Both the position numbers and the translations under genes were made by a program. From the NCBI GenBank assembly GCA_946894095.1, contig OX335659.1, positions 5,711,501 to 5,775,500 on the forward strand: DNA of 64,000 nucleotides, in the 5' to 3' direction. Origin of the DNA: Incurvaria masculella. Lineage: Eukaryota; Arthropoda; Insecta; Lepidoptera; Incurvariidae. The notes beneath the pieces were generated by a model. The model saw only the letters and a program-made list of their open reading frames with translations. It was not told where the DNA came from and ran no database searches. Each line of letters begins with the position of its first letter. Position 1 is the first letter of the stretch. Positions 21,618-33,144 of this stretch are shown here, piece after piece.

Positions 21618-23435
21618 GTACTTACAGCTAATTCTTTTACTATTTTTCATCCACATTTATTCTACAATTTACCTTATAAATGAATATTACTAATACTTAA
21701 ATTTTTGGTTGAACGGTCTACCAAGAACTAACAAGAAACAACAACCTACGATGCGAAGAGTGATATTAGCCCAGCGCCATACATCTCCGAAGGAACACGA
21801 CCCAATTCTCTCTGTAAGATACCAATTAAGCTATGTCGAACTAAATCCATTTCAAATGTAGGGCCTATGAGAATATTTCCACTGTTGGATTCACGTCAGC
21901 ACTATTTTAGCTTGCCGCATTGAATGTGTCGCCACATCTTCCCTTGGTGGCAAGAGGCCCTGTCCCACTTGTTGCTTAAATCGGCGTTTACGCTAAACTT
22001 ATCGACTGGCGTTTTTTAATTTCATTTACAATAAGCTTAACAATACGTTAATTTCATTACAATTCAATTAATACACTTCATTAGCTGTCAAACTTGATAG
22101 TAAAATATAATTTCTTTGTAAAATGGTTATTTAGTGGCTTGCAAAAAATTATTATTCTGAACAAATCTATAATGTGTGATTTAATATTACCGTGGTGTGG
22201 TGGTGGTTAATAATAAGGTGTTCAACAACGCCTAACTCACGGTGGTGTGTCGATGCTTGATGCGTTTGGTCCATCATGTAAGTTTGTCAGACTGACTATA
22301 GTAAATCATTTCTCTCTGTACTAGTTAGTGGGTAGTAAACATGTGTGTGAATTCTCGAAGTAATTGGCAACAGTAAAGTCATCTTAACAAATAACAAGGA
22401 AGAAGATTCGCGAACCGAACCACAGCTTTCAAAATATTCGTAATAATCGTAAATTAACCACAAACATAAACCGCGAGCATAGTATACATACGTGCGAGCA
22501 CATTCATACTGAGATCATGTTTGGAACAATTCATCTGGTACTTTAAAGGTAATAGTTACCACTATTTGTATGAAATTACTTTAATTTAATGTATATAGTG
22601 TATTACTTATTTTAAAATACATACATATTCTAGAACTTTTTTGAAAATGTGCATACGACCTAACTAAAATCTCCTGAGAGACATTTTCACCTAAGGTTGT
22701 GAAATCATGTGGTTGGGTACAGGGTTTTCAGAATTTTGAAATCGAACTCGATTTAACTGCGAAAGCTCGTTCCTTCGATAAAAAAATTATATATTTAATG
22801 TTTCGTTCCTTTTAGGAAATAAAGTAACCTATTCTACCACTAATTCTACTCCTTGCCTACACTCCTCTCTAAAGCCGGATGTGTTAGCTGGTTAAAAGTT
22901 TATAACGTCCCTCAATCACGTAACATTTTTTGTTAAACGTATGATAATAATGAAGCCGATCCTTCAGTACGCCTTTCAAAAAGCTACATGTTTTATCGTT
23001 AATTAACTTTTAAGCAGCGTCGTCCATGAATTAACAGGGCGCGTTCCTTTCTAACGCCTTTACAATTCCAATTACATTTCATAGTCATATATGCACACAT
23101 GAATTGAATGAAACAGCTTCCGCTTCAGGCCCGCGTTCCCGTGTCGACATCAACCTAATTACCGAAGCGAATCTCCCCATTTACACTATGGTTGCAGTCG
23201 TAAAGCTCAGCCGAACCGCCGCCGTTGAAGGAATTCGCAGAAATTGTAATCGTCTCGTCGTTGGCTGATATGTGGCGCGAAACCGACGATCGTTCCAATA
23301 AGACACAAATTATTAAAGATGGCGGTGGTGAACGCTTCAGACCAGGAGCTATAGCCGTCTGTGTAAGTCTTTTGGTTATGGCTGAGGTTGAAATCCGAAA
23401 TCAGTTAGAATTGTTTAATAAAGCCAAAGAGATTT
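21618..23435. other. Unassigned 1.8 kb stretch
   Basis: Contains a half-terminus of the 10611 MITE family at 21990-22013. A GC-rich island at 23105-23300 follows a pyrimidine-rich CTTCCGCTTCAG and is open in one frame for about 45 codons; no domain is recognised. No promoter or RNA gene seen. Confidence 0.35.
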
Positions 23436-23630
23436 TTAAGGTGAGGTCCCGGCGGGACTAACTCATTCGCGGGCACGGTACAAAACCGTGCTATTGCACT
23501 CTGGGACCTTCTTTGTTTCAAAGAAAAAGACAGGCTCCGTGATGAGCAGGATGCAACATGTCCACAAAGCAGACAATGCGCATAGTGTTTGATTTGGTAA
23601 GAATTACGAAAATTTCAATTACAAACCGAC
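23436..23630 (+). mobile_element. TTAA MITE family R550, left part
   Basis: Begins TTAAGGTGAGGTCCCGGCGG and continues ACTAACTCATTCGCGGGCAC, then GGTACAAAACCGTGCTATTG and GATGCAACATGTCCACAAA. It matches the first about 190 bases of the complete copy at 41067-41616 and stops there. Confidence 0.75.
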
Positions 23631-23644
23631 CATCTATTAGTAGT

Positions 23645-23728
23645 ACTGTGTTGGGCTCATACCATGGTAGCAGAAGTGGCATTAGCTATCCACATCTGTG
23701 AGTCACTCGTGAAAAGAAGTGTATTTTT
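23645..23728 (+). repeat. SINE tail fragment
   Basis: TGTGTTGGGCTCATACCATG and CATTAGCTATCCACAT match the last third of the SINEs. Confidence 0.55.
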
Positions 23729-24381
23729 TTTCTACTTTTTATTGAAAATAAATCATTCATTTATTCTCATTCACACACAGTTACATAGAAAAAATCGTCG
23801 CCCTTGTGCGATTCAACCCTCCGACTAGTTAAAATACTATAAATATTCGTAATGGTTTATGTTTCAGAGGTTTCAATCCCGCAGGCTCTTCCTGATGTCG
23901 CATTGACTGTAGAAAAATGAACGGCTACGGATATCTCGCGTCATCTCTAATGCTAAATCGTTTTCTCCAGGTTTATTCGCGCAAACAAGGCCATATCTGT
24001 CGTCTGTATTCATGTTAATTTATGTAGATCCAATGGTGTGCTCGTAAACGAGTGTCGGATTAGTATCTATGTTCGAAGTGTCCGTGCCGCCGCTGTGGGT
24101 CGCTGGAGAAGACGCTGGAATACCGTATATTATGGATTTAAGTTTAATGTTTTCATGATGCTGTCTGACCTTATATACGTTTTAAAGTTATTGGCTGAGC
24201 TTTGGCGCATACACCTATAAGACTTACTCCATGAATCTTGGATAATATTTTGAATACAACTACATCTCGAACACATGTCAAAACGGCCACACGTTTTGCT
24301 GAACGCCGCTGTTTTGTATAAAAGCTGATCAATCCTTAGCCGCATTGTCATTACATGACATTTCAGAAAACGGCTAGGCAC
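23729..24381. other. Unassigned stretch
   Basis: No gene supported. The 60-codon frame at 24038-24220 has no features. Confidence 0.35.
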
Positions 24382-24742
24382 GTAAGGCTGTTCCGACCCA
24401 TATAAAGTTGTTTGCACACATAATGCAAAAAGTATTGCACTTTAAGCCACGAATTAATAATAAAAGTTTAATATAGTCATATTACTTGCAGCGAAAACAA
24501 TTTCAGGATTATTGGTTTTGTTATAATTTATTTAAATACGATTTTTATTTAACAGCGCCATCTAACGGTGTAAAACTTCTAATCGGCAATTACAACGAAA
24601 CCGTTAAACCTGAAATTGTGAATATGTTTTCGCTGCAACTACTATGGCTATATTTAATATTTTTGACGAACTCGTGCCTTAAAGTGCAATACTTTTTGCG
24701 TTCTGTGTAAAAAAAACATTGTATGGGTCGGAACATCCTTAA
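24382..24742. mobile_element. TTAA MITE family M350, copy 1
   Basis: Left terminus AAGGCTGTTCCGACCCATAT and the inverted right terminus TTAAGGATGTTCCGACCCAT pair. Inner arms pair through GTATTGCACTTTAAG and CAGCGCCATCTAACGG. The left TTAA is mutated to GTAA. It shares this structure with the copies at 47308, 52059 and 54859. Confidence 0.8.
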
Positions 24743-24990
24743 ACTGCATTATGAAGTGTCTGAAATAAAACCAAAACCAATCTAGGGGGCGGTGGCAGCG
24801 AATGATATTAACTCATGCGACATTTTCGTCCTCATTGTCAATTTGTTTAATGTAATTGGCTTTCGCATGGTAAATGTTTAGGAAAATATTGCGTGGGCGA
24901 TACGGATTAATAACAATGTGCTCCGTATTATGATTTAGGTCTTCAAGCTCCTTTTTCAGTGTCTCCATCCTCAATTAATCGGTTTCTCTT

Positions 24991-25377
24991 GTCAGCCTCA
25001 GTGGCCCAGTGGCGCGACACTTCGGCGATCGCTCTCCGAAGTTAAGCAACGCTGGGTCCGGTCTGGTCTTGGATGGGTGACCATTCGACCGTTGAGAGAG
25101 GCTGGCCGTGGTTCGGATTCCACGTTAAGCTGTAGGTCCCCTTGCTTACTTACTAGGTGGTAGGGTTTGTCCCGCCCGGGTTGGTACCATCGCATCGGAT
25201 GAACGATGGTCGAAGCGGCAATGAAAATTGTCCGTGTTTTCCATCCAGTACAATGTAGCCGTGCAATATAAGGAAGGTCCTGGCATGGCACCTAGTTCCC
25301 ATGTGGTGTGTTGGGCTAATACCATGACAGAACTTGTGGTATACGCCATCCATGTCCAGTCACATAGAAAAAAAAAT
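24991..25377 (+). repeat. SINE, 5S rRNA-headed type, complete copy
   Basis: The head contains 5S rRNA internal-promoter-like sequence: CTCCGAAGTTAAGCAACG (25033-25050), CGCTGGGTCCGG and CTTGGATGGGTGACC (25068-25082). A short upstream segment (GTGGCCCAGTGGCGCG) looks like a tRNA A-box remnant. The body and tail are those of the tRNA-headed SINEs here (TAGGTGGTAGGGTTTGTCCC, GATGGTCGAAGCGGCAATGA, GGTCCTGGCATGGCACCTAG, CGCCATCCATGTCC, A-rich end). By established naming, 5S-headed SINEs are class SINE3. Confidence 0.85.
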
Positions 25378-26595
25378 GTCGTCGTAATCTGCATTGTGAT
25401 TATTTATGCCGTATTTTTGTCCTAGATTTTTATAGACGATGTGAATGTATCAGGGTTATGCTAAACACAAAAACAAACCTTTTTAACCAATGATAAACTG
25501 ATGGAAAAAGGCGGCCCGACAGATTGACTCACTGAAGTCTGGATGTTATTGAAAGCGGTGGAATACGAAAATATCGAAAACTAAAATGAATGACACCAAC
25601 GCGTTTTTTGCCAAGTTGTCTACAATTATTAGTTTTACGATGGAGAAGGGTGATGCAAGCCTCTCCACCTGCAGTGCTTCCAGCACAAAAAAACAATTTT
25701 AAATTAGGCAATCGAGGTCCCGCCATATTGCAAAATGGTTGCTATCGCTTGACTGGCCTTACTGTAAAACGTGCCTTGTCTGCGGCTGATTTTCATTTAG
25801 CTGGTCTGCAAAGCGGCTCAAGGCTGAGATGGCACATTGCAATGCCCCGTTTTGCTAATCGGTTGGTCGTTTAGCTTAAAATAGTTCTTTTTCAACGTTG
25901 TTAATGATGTAGATCATAGATAAAAGGAATGAGATATGCCATCTAGCGCGTTTACAATAGGACCAGCTGTCTCCAATTTTCAAAAACTTCCCACCCAACT
26001 GAACCGTACATGCTACAAGAAAACATAGTCGCAGACATATTGGAGGGTCTGTCTGGGTGGGAACTGACGTGATGAACGCATTTTTAGAGCACATTCGTGT
26101 GCGGTGGCGATATTTCGGCTTTGTAACAATCGACTCGCCGCCGGATTCCCATACAATTATATAGTCACTTTGACCATACGGCAGGGACGCGATATCGAGG
26201 GCATGCCACTTCTTACTTTCTCTTCAGTGATTTAGACCATGAAACCGTCTAGAAAACATTCGAAACGTTTGATGTCGAATTCGCCATTTCCGATGCGCGA
26301 TCGCTGCGATGACGTCACGAGGTAATCCCCGCAGGCTGCGCTAGCCTTGCCCGGGCGTCCATAAACCGCGCTGAAACCGTAAAAAAGTTGCGCTGTTAAC
26401 TTCGGGGCATACAAAGCAAGTCGTAAATTATAATGTTTGATGTGATTCTTTTTACGAGCCGGCTATACGGCTCCGGACACGCAGTCACATTAATGCATCG
26501 CTGCATTTCGCAATGCTGTTACTGCGTGCAATCGTAGCCGCAAATGTGCGAATTTAACTAGTAGTCACTTGTCAGACATGAGGCGTTGTCCCTCG
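25378..26595. other. Unassigned 1.2 kb stretch
   Basis: The 94-codon frame at 25590-25874 has no motif. A GC-rich patch at 26110-26400, including one TGACGTCA, could be regulatory, but nothing else supports it. Confidence 0.3.
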
Positions 26596-26765
26596 GTTTT
26601 TTTATGCTACCTGGCATGAATGGCTAATGCCACACAACTACCGTTATGATATTGGCCCAATACATCACATTACCTAAGGCATTAGGTGCCATGCCAGGAC
26701 CTTCCCTTTCTGAACACGGTTACTGGATGGATTGCCGCTTTGACCATCTTTTGGTCCAATGCGAT
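26596..26765 (-). repeat. SINE 3' part
   Basis: Reverse complement carries GGAAGGTCCTGGCATGGCAC, TAATATCATAACGGTAGTTG and ATTAGCCATTCATGCC. The head and most of the body are missing. Confidence 0.8.
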
Positions 26766-27139
26766 TTTTTATATATTTATTCATTTATATCATCTTTGGA
26801 CACCAAGTGCCTCTCAGATTTGTCACATTTACATTGATATGTATCCAAATACACAAACAATTATAAATACAATTAAACAAAACATATCCTAACAGCTGAC
26901 AAAAGTCGTCTAATTTGTAGAGCAATAAATCTTTAAAGTACTTCTTTAGATTTCTTTCAAGGCATCTCCTTCAAGTATCTTTAGTTTTGAGGGTCATTTA
27001 TTGTGAAGTTTGACACTTGAAAGTTCTTAGAAACTTTAGGCGTGCTGCAGCAGGTCTGAGATGTTCCCGTCGTCTCGTTCTGTGATTGTGATACCGTTAT
27101 TCGGGGTCGCTTGGATATTTTGTCGGGCATACAGTATGT

Positions 27140-27179
27140 ATTGCGATGGTACCAACCTGGGCGGGCTTAAACCTTACCG
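27140..27179 (-). repeat. SINE body fragment cut by a MITE
   Basis: Reverse complement of GCGATGGTACCAACCTGGGC plus GGGCTTAAACCTTACC is the SINE body. It stops exactly where the next inverted-repeat element begins. Confidence 0.6.
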
Positions 27180-27409
27180 GCAGTGCGATTACGAAGCGCG
27201 GAATGAGGTGTAGGTGCCGCACCTACCCCAAATTGACAGCAAACTGACGGCTCTCGAGTACAAAGTATGTCAGTTTGTGGTACTAACCGCACCTTCAGCT
27301 CATTTCGCGATCGTGATCGCACTGTGGTTGCCGGTGCTTACATTTCGTAATGGCAATAGCTGTCAGATGAAACCAACCTCCCCCGTTTCGTGCTTCGTAA
27401 TCGCACTGC
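27180..27409. mobile_element. MITE with 18 bp termini GCAGTGCGATTACGAAGC
   Basis: The first 18 bases are the perfect reverse complement of 27392-27409. No other copy in the window. The 114-codon frame at 27214-27558 crosses its right end and is probably spurious. Confidence 0.6.
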
Positions 27410-28242
27410 GGGTGTACCTACTTACTTACACGTCACAAAAAATATCGAATATGACGAATCCATCGAATGTCTATCTAAAATCTGAATTCAAACAGTCTAA
27501 CTCAGAGCGAATTAAACTAAAACATGCAACACATTTTCAGATTATGCAGAAAATGTAGCCATAATGAAACTTGTAATAGAATTTAATTATAAACTTGTAA
27601 GTGTGGGTTGCGAATGTTTCTCACAGTCGCAATTTAATTACATATGAAGAAGTCATCATTGTATTTTATGTTATTATTCACGTTACTATTATTTTATATG
27701 TTATTGTTTTGCTATATCTGATTGAATTGAATTTGACCGGTTGGTTTTAGTTATCCCTCTGTTGTATTTATATTAAACGATATTTTTGGTAAACTGCATG
27801 AGCTCCATCATTTATAAGCGTTTTAACATTTCGGTTCTTTTAAAATAGTGTTATTTTTTTCATTTCTCCGAAGTTTAATATTTCTGTTCTTATTTTGTAT
27901 TCTTATTCTTATTTTATTTGAAGTTATTTTAACAATTTAAATAGGCTAGGCTTAAAGTTACCCACTAGACGAATTAAGCTATACGTTTTTCGATACAAAC
28001 CAAATCAAAATCGGGTTAGTGCTTCTAAAGTTGTAAGCGGACAAACAAACCGACCGACAAACGCCAAACGTTGAATTTTATAGAAAGAATATTTAAAGAA
28101 GAATTTGTGTATGTTTGTGGTCATAACATGAACGTATATAATGCGTTCACAGATTGTATCGTTATAATCTTTTATAGAGATGATTGGATTATTATCTAAT
28201 CTTAATGCACTCAAAGTATCCTCAGTATTCCTCGAACTCTAC
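27410..28242. other. Unassigned AT-rich stretch
   Basis: Nothing recognised. Confidence 0.35.
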
Positions 28243-28674
28243 GGCTGAGATAAATAGTCGTAACAGAAACTAAGGCTGAGATAAATAGGCGTAACAGAAA
28301 CTAAGACTAACGAAAAGTAGTACTTTGTGACGTCACTTTGACACATTTTACATGGACGAAATCTCAAAGTAATGCAAAGTGACGTCACAAAGTACTACTT
28401 TTCGTTAGTCTTAGTTTCTGTCAACTGGCATTACTTTAAGATTTCATCCATACAAAATATGTCAAAGTGACGTCACAAAGTACTACTTTGCATTAGCATT
28501 AGTTTCGGCGACGACTATTTATCTCAGCCTAAGACTAATCAAAAATAGTACTTTGTGACGTCACTTTGACACGTTTTGTATGGACATAATCTCAAAGTAA
28601 TGCAAAGTGACGTCAAAAAGTACTACTTTTGGTTAGTCTTAGTTTCTGTTGCGACTATTTATGTAAATCTGACA
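28243..28674. mobile_element. Composite of CRE-bearing MITEs
   Basis: Built from the palindromic element seen singly at 35877-36046. The terminus GGCTGAGATAAATAGTCG plus 13 bases is tandemly duplicated (28243-28273, 28274-28304). Hairpin arms with GTAGTACTTTGTGACGTCAC follow in alternating orientation, giving about one and a half to two units with a recombined centre. Five TGACGTCA sites lie at 28328, 28380, 28468, 28556 and 28608. Confidence 0.75.
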
Positions 28675-29681
28675 TTGTGCTTTAACAATGTTTTACTTTT
28701 CTACAGGGTCCGTCACTCGAACTGTTACTAACTTCATACTGCTTCTATTTTCAAAATAATAATGACAGCGCTCCAAATTTTGGTAAAACTTCAATTTATT
28801 TCATTGTTAAAAAGCGAAAAGATCGGGAACAAATTTGAATTTGATAATTAATTTTAAATTTTATCGAAATTCAGATTTAAGTACTTCGACCTCTAGTGGA
28901 AATCATATAATTTATCTAAATAAGTTCCATCGAAAGGCAGACACTAACCCATCACATAGTACCGCCTTTTCGGGTGCATCACCTCTTCCCACTAGACCGA
29001 ACCGATCTTGCTTATAATATTGACACTTACGATCGTCTTATCTTTAAACTTTCCGCGATCTCGTAAACTGCGGCCATGTTATAACTAAACGCTACTGAGA
29101 TTCTGTAAATCGTCTACTTGAGTAACAAAACTTCTCAGGCAACCTATTATTAAACATCGCGTAACGTGTTTGTAAAACACGACCGCCACGGTGTATTGTC
29201 ACTAGATAATGCACTCAAAATTGCATAACGCTACATGCCGTTAAAGCCTTTTGGAATTCTTACTGAAATAGTTATTTCGAAAATACCTCTTTGTTTCCGG
29301 ATAATGTCTTGCATAAATTTTGCTTCGTGCGAGCGCCATAGAGTTATTTTGCTTTTATCGGGCTCGATATTTATATAGAAGAAGACAGTAACTATGTTGT
29401 ATTGGATATGCTTACGAGGATTTCAAATGAGTCAATCTTACAGACCCTTCTGTCTGACGAACGTCATGTCTATATTAATGTTTTTGAGTTACAACAAACA
29501 CTGTGACATTGATCACTTAGAAACGGGTATGAAGAAATGGAAAATCTTTGCCTGAAAGCGAACCCTAAGTTATTATGCGTATACATTTGAGAGTTAATAA
29601 AAAGAGTATAGAGACAATGATCTGATCTATCGATAGTTTTGCCGAATATATCCGGGCCTCTTGGTCCTGCTTGCTACCTAA
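28675..29681. other. Unassigned stretch
   Basis: A pyrimidine-rich acceptor-like TTTTCTACAG at 28696-28705 precedes a 41-codon frame, but nothing else supports an exon. Confidence 0.3.
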
Positions 29682-29814
29682 AGTCTGAGTCCGCTAATAA
29701 ATAACTCCACTTTTAAGCGCTAGGGGTATGAGATAACTCGAAATGTACAATTTTGTGTTATTCTCATAACGCTAACCCTTCAAAGTGAAGTTATCTATTA
29801 GCGGACTCAGGCTT
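29682..29814. mobile_element. Small MITE (AGYCTGAGTCCGCTAATA termini)
   Basis: Left AGTCTGAGTCCGCTAATAAA and inverted right AGCCTGAGTCCGCTAATAGA pair, with pairing continuing through ATAACTYCACTTT. About 133 bp, non-coding. Confidence 0.65.
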
Positions 29815-30270
29815 CTGCAAGAGTTCACTAGTAGGAAATTAAGCGTTTCGTTTCCGCTGTACCACGTACACACCATGAGGTAATCACTTTCTATCACTCT
29901 GTCACGGCTACCTGAGATATCACATAATATAATTTCGCTATTTGTATTTAATTACTTTCCTACTCTCCAGTTTTTATTGGCATTCGCAAGACAAGGTTTA
30001 ATAATGTTTAAACTGCACACTGATGTCTGTATGTGACAGGCCAATAAATTTTCCATCTTTACGACTGGTGCGTCTAGAGATTTCCCGTAGGAACTTTCCT
30101 GGGTTGTGGTAATTAATATTATTCTTGTTAAATTGATGGAACTCTTTTCTTTGCCATGTCTGGTTTCATGTTTGAAAATAAAATGTGCAAATACACTTTT
30201 ATTAATATGGATTTTAAATTAATTATCAAATCATTTTCGAGTTCTACTCTTCTATCATCTTAATGACATA
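29815..30270. other. Unassigned stretch
   Basis: AT-rich, nothing recognised. Confidence 0.35.
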
Positions 30271-30567
30271 AAAAACCGGCCAAGTGCAAGTCGGACTCGC
30301 ACTTGTACGATGGTTCCGTCCCATCGTACAACATTTTATTCCAAAAAAATCAAGTTTCTTGTATAGGACCTCCCTTTCTTTTTTTTTTTGGTTTACCTAT
30401 ATGTTGTTATAGCGGCAAAATAAATACACACTCTGTGAAAATTTCAGCTGGCCTACCTATTCCGGTTCATGAGATACAGCCCTGTGACAGACGGACGGAC
30501 GGGCGGACAGCGGAGGCCTAGTAATAGGGTTCCATTTTCATCCTTTGGGTACGGAACCCTAAAAACT
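30271..30567 (-). repeat. AGGGTTCCGTACC repeat, copy d
   Basis: Reverse complement of copy a order: AACCGGCCAAGTGCAAGTCG, TTATAGCGGCAAAATAAATA, GAAAATTTCAGCTG, GAGATACAGCCCTGTGACAG, an ACGG array and GGTACGGAACCCTAAAAAC. Confidence 0.85.
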
Positions 30568-30654
30568 AGGTTATCTTAACACGGTTTGGCAATATTTCAA
30601 TTTAGTTTCAAATCTGCTTCTGTAGCTTGCCCCTTTAAATTCGATTTAGCGTCG

Positions 30655-30800
30655 TGCCATTTGATGGGTTCTACCATAGCCTGCTGTATTGTTTTTCGTT
30701 TGTGTGTGTGTTACAAGCCGTGAACTAGAAATTCGGCAACGTCGCGTCGTAGGCCGACACGCAGGTAGCTCCAACATTGTGCCGGCCCGCCTTTCAGTAT
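30655..30800 (+). repeat. Dispersed repeat Y, copy 1
   Basis: TTCTACCATAGCCTGCTGTA, GTTTGTGTGTGTGTTACAAG and CCGTGAACTAG match the reverse complement of 32160-32270. Confidence 0.6.
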
Positions 30801-31267
30801 GCTTAGTGCCGCCAGCTAGGAAGTGCGCTTGATTTGTTCGTTCATGATTTGACTCAAATGTGTTGATTTGGTTGTTATTATGTAAATAAGTGGTGTTTCT
30901 ACAAGCAGTGAACTTTTGAAAATCATACATAAGAAAGTTAGTGAAGTGTGTGCGCCAAAATATGTGTGATAGAGTGACTGGATTTAAATCCTTCTGAGGA
31001 AAGTCACATTCTGTAAAATTAACGTTGATGAATTCGGTCCCAAGGGACCAAGTGCGAGAGCTAGTGTAGTTATAAGTAATAATTTAAGTTTAAACGTATT
31101 TAGACACGTTCACATGTTAAACTATAAACATATTTTCAAATGGTTTTTGCCTTGAAAATCGGTTTTAAATCGCCGGATAATTGCGATGAGACAACATTGT
31201 TTTTTTTTATTTTTTACTGTAATTCTAAACAAATATATCCACAACAATTTCTACATTAGACAACATC

Positions 31268-31483
31268 GTGCTGTGTGGGTTCCGGCACGTAGAAAGAATA
31301 CAATTGGGCCCACTCCATTTATTTTCTTGCAAGTCGTAAATTACTACTAAGGGATTCGTGGTTGATGGTTAATATTTCACGTAAAACTGTAGATCCCCAC
31401 TTCCTTACTTCCTAGGTGGTAGGGTTAATCCCGTCAGGTTTGGTACCATCGTATTGAATGTACAACTAGTTACATAAAAAAGA
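31268..31483 (+). repeat. SINE with third (unknown) head type
   Basis: Head: TGTGTGGGTTCCGGCACGTA, GAAAGAATACAATTGGGCCC, ACTCC and CTACTAAGGGATTCG, without recognisable tRNA or 5S boxes. It then runs into the shared SINE body (AAAACTGTAGATCCCC, TAGGTGGTAGGGTTAATCCC, TTTGGTACCATCGTATTGAA) and an A-rich end; the GGTCCTGGCATGG block is missing. Confidence 0.65.
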
Positions 31484-31564
31484 ACTGAAAATATAATATT
31501 GAACTAGACATTTTAATTACTGTCAAGATATTAGCTTAACATCATTGAGCTCAACACAGCAAAT

Positions 31565-31625
31565 AGTATTTAGGAGCCATCCCAGGACCTTGCTTAAACG
31601 CGGAAAATTGTCATTGACAGCAGGT
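31565..31625 (-). repeat. SINE fragment
   Basis: GGAGCCATCCCAGGACCTTG and GAAAATTGTCATTG correspond to the inverted 3' body of the SINEs. Confidence 0.4.
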
Positions 31626-32159
31626 TTGAGGCAGGTTCTATTAGATAAAGAAAACGTAAACATGTAAAATCATGCCATATTTATAAAAATATCTAGAAAA
31701 TATGATGTCCTCTATATTTTTCTACTAAATAACGTGGTAATAAATATGTAATGTGTCTTAGGTAGTTGCGTCCATTCATGAAAACGACAAAATAAAAATG
31801 AATGTTTGAATGTCTATCTATGTTTGGAGTGGTGATATTTGTGTATAGAAAATAAGAACCAATAAAGTAAATATAAATAATACATACATTTTATTTTGGC
31901 TCAACCCCGAAAGTAATGCACATTTTAACAGTAACCAATTAATTATAACGTATTAATACAATTATTAATTTGTTACATTAATTCCAATCACGAAATAGAA
32001 AACAATGTATGATCTTTCACTCATAATAACTATTGCTAATAGATACATTTACATACATTAATTAATACCTAGAACAAGGCTAGAATCAGCTTTTTCTATA
32101 ATATTTTAACCTCAGCTCGATAGGCACAGGAAGAGCCTTCATACAAAGCTAACATATCG
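31626..32159. other. Unassigned AT-rich stretch
   Basis: Nothing recognised. Confidence 0.35.
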
Positions 32160-32270
32160 GTGGGCCTACCACTACCTGAAAATGGGACGCTGCTAATCCT
32201 ACTTCACGGCTTGTAACACACACACAAACACAAAACAATACAGCAGGCTATGGTTCTACTGAACCCACGG
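32160..32270 (-). repeat. Dispersed repeat Y, copy 2
   Basis: Inverted match to 30655-30800 (CACGGCTTGTAACACACACA, ACAATACAGCAGGCTATGGT). The 84-codon frame starting at 32250 begins inside it and is not credible as a gene. Confidence 0.6.
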
Positions 32271-33144
32271 TTTTTTGCGATCTTGCGGTTGCAAAACGTC
32301 TATCTAAGGCTTCTCAAAGCTTTATATGCCAAAACTTTACGCAAATTACTCCTAAAACAAAAACTGCTCGACGGAGATGGATTCAAGCGACATTCGAAGC
32401 AATACCCAATTATCGCTCTAAAAAGAAGACGTCTGTTAGCTGTTAGAATTTGTTTTTCATCTGTTGCTGCTGTGACAAGGTGCAGGCATGTACTCTATTC
32501 ATAGCTGCTTTGGGAGGCTGCGATATAATATGATATCATGGGCTTGTAATAGGATAAATGCTGATATTTCTTCTTAAATTAATTTTCAGAACGAAAAAAG
32601 GTTTAATTTAATTTCCAAAACGTTCACTTCCCTCTGTTATTCTTCGCCGGACAACACTGAAATAAACTCCATGCGTCCTCGGTGAGGTCACCAAACCTCA
32701 ATTGATAACACTTCTCTATCCGTCGCTGTCGCCTGTCAATGTCACAACACTCCGCACACCTTAAAATTTTCCATCAAGACGGACACTCGTTTTCGCAGTA
32801 GGTGGCATTTTACTGCAGCTCAGGCGTGACTGAGTCACGTATTAATATAAATATTGCATCCATTTATCACCCGCGCCTTGTCATTTTGCATAGGCCCATG
32901 GAATGTGCACAATACGGGATTAAGAACCGGTGTGGGATATGGTCACATATGTAGGTAGCCTTTATCATAGATAAATGATAGTAGGGAAGATTACTAACGT
33001 CATAAAAGTGTTGAATAGAGATATTAAAAGTCAACAGATGGCGTTGCAATCCACATTTGAGAATATTTTGAATATAAACCATTGAATATATCATTAAACA
33101 TATATATATAATTGCATTACTTGATGTATAGTTAAAATGTAAAA
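32271..33144. other. Unassigned stretch
   Basis: Nothing recognised. The 207-codon hydrophobic frame on the minus strand here (32867-33490) starts inside the LINE 3' UTR and is a chance frame. Confidence 0.4.

Noticed and set aside
25033..25082. Possible functional 5S rRNA gene
   Set aside because: Only the internal control region resembles 5S rRNA, and it runs directly into a SINE body, so it is a SINE head.
25590..25874. 94-codon frame
   Set aside because: No motif, no splice or promoter signal; length is within chance for this GC-richer patch.
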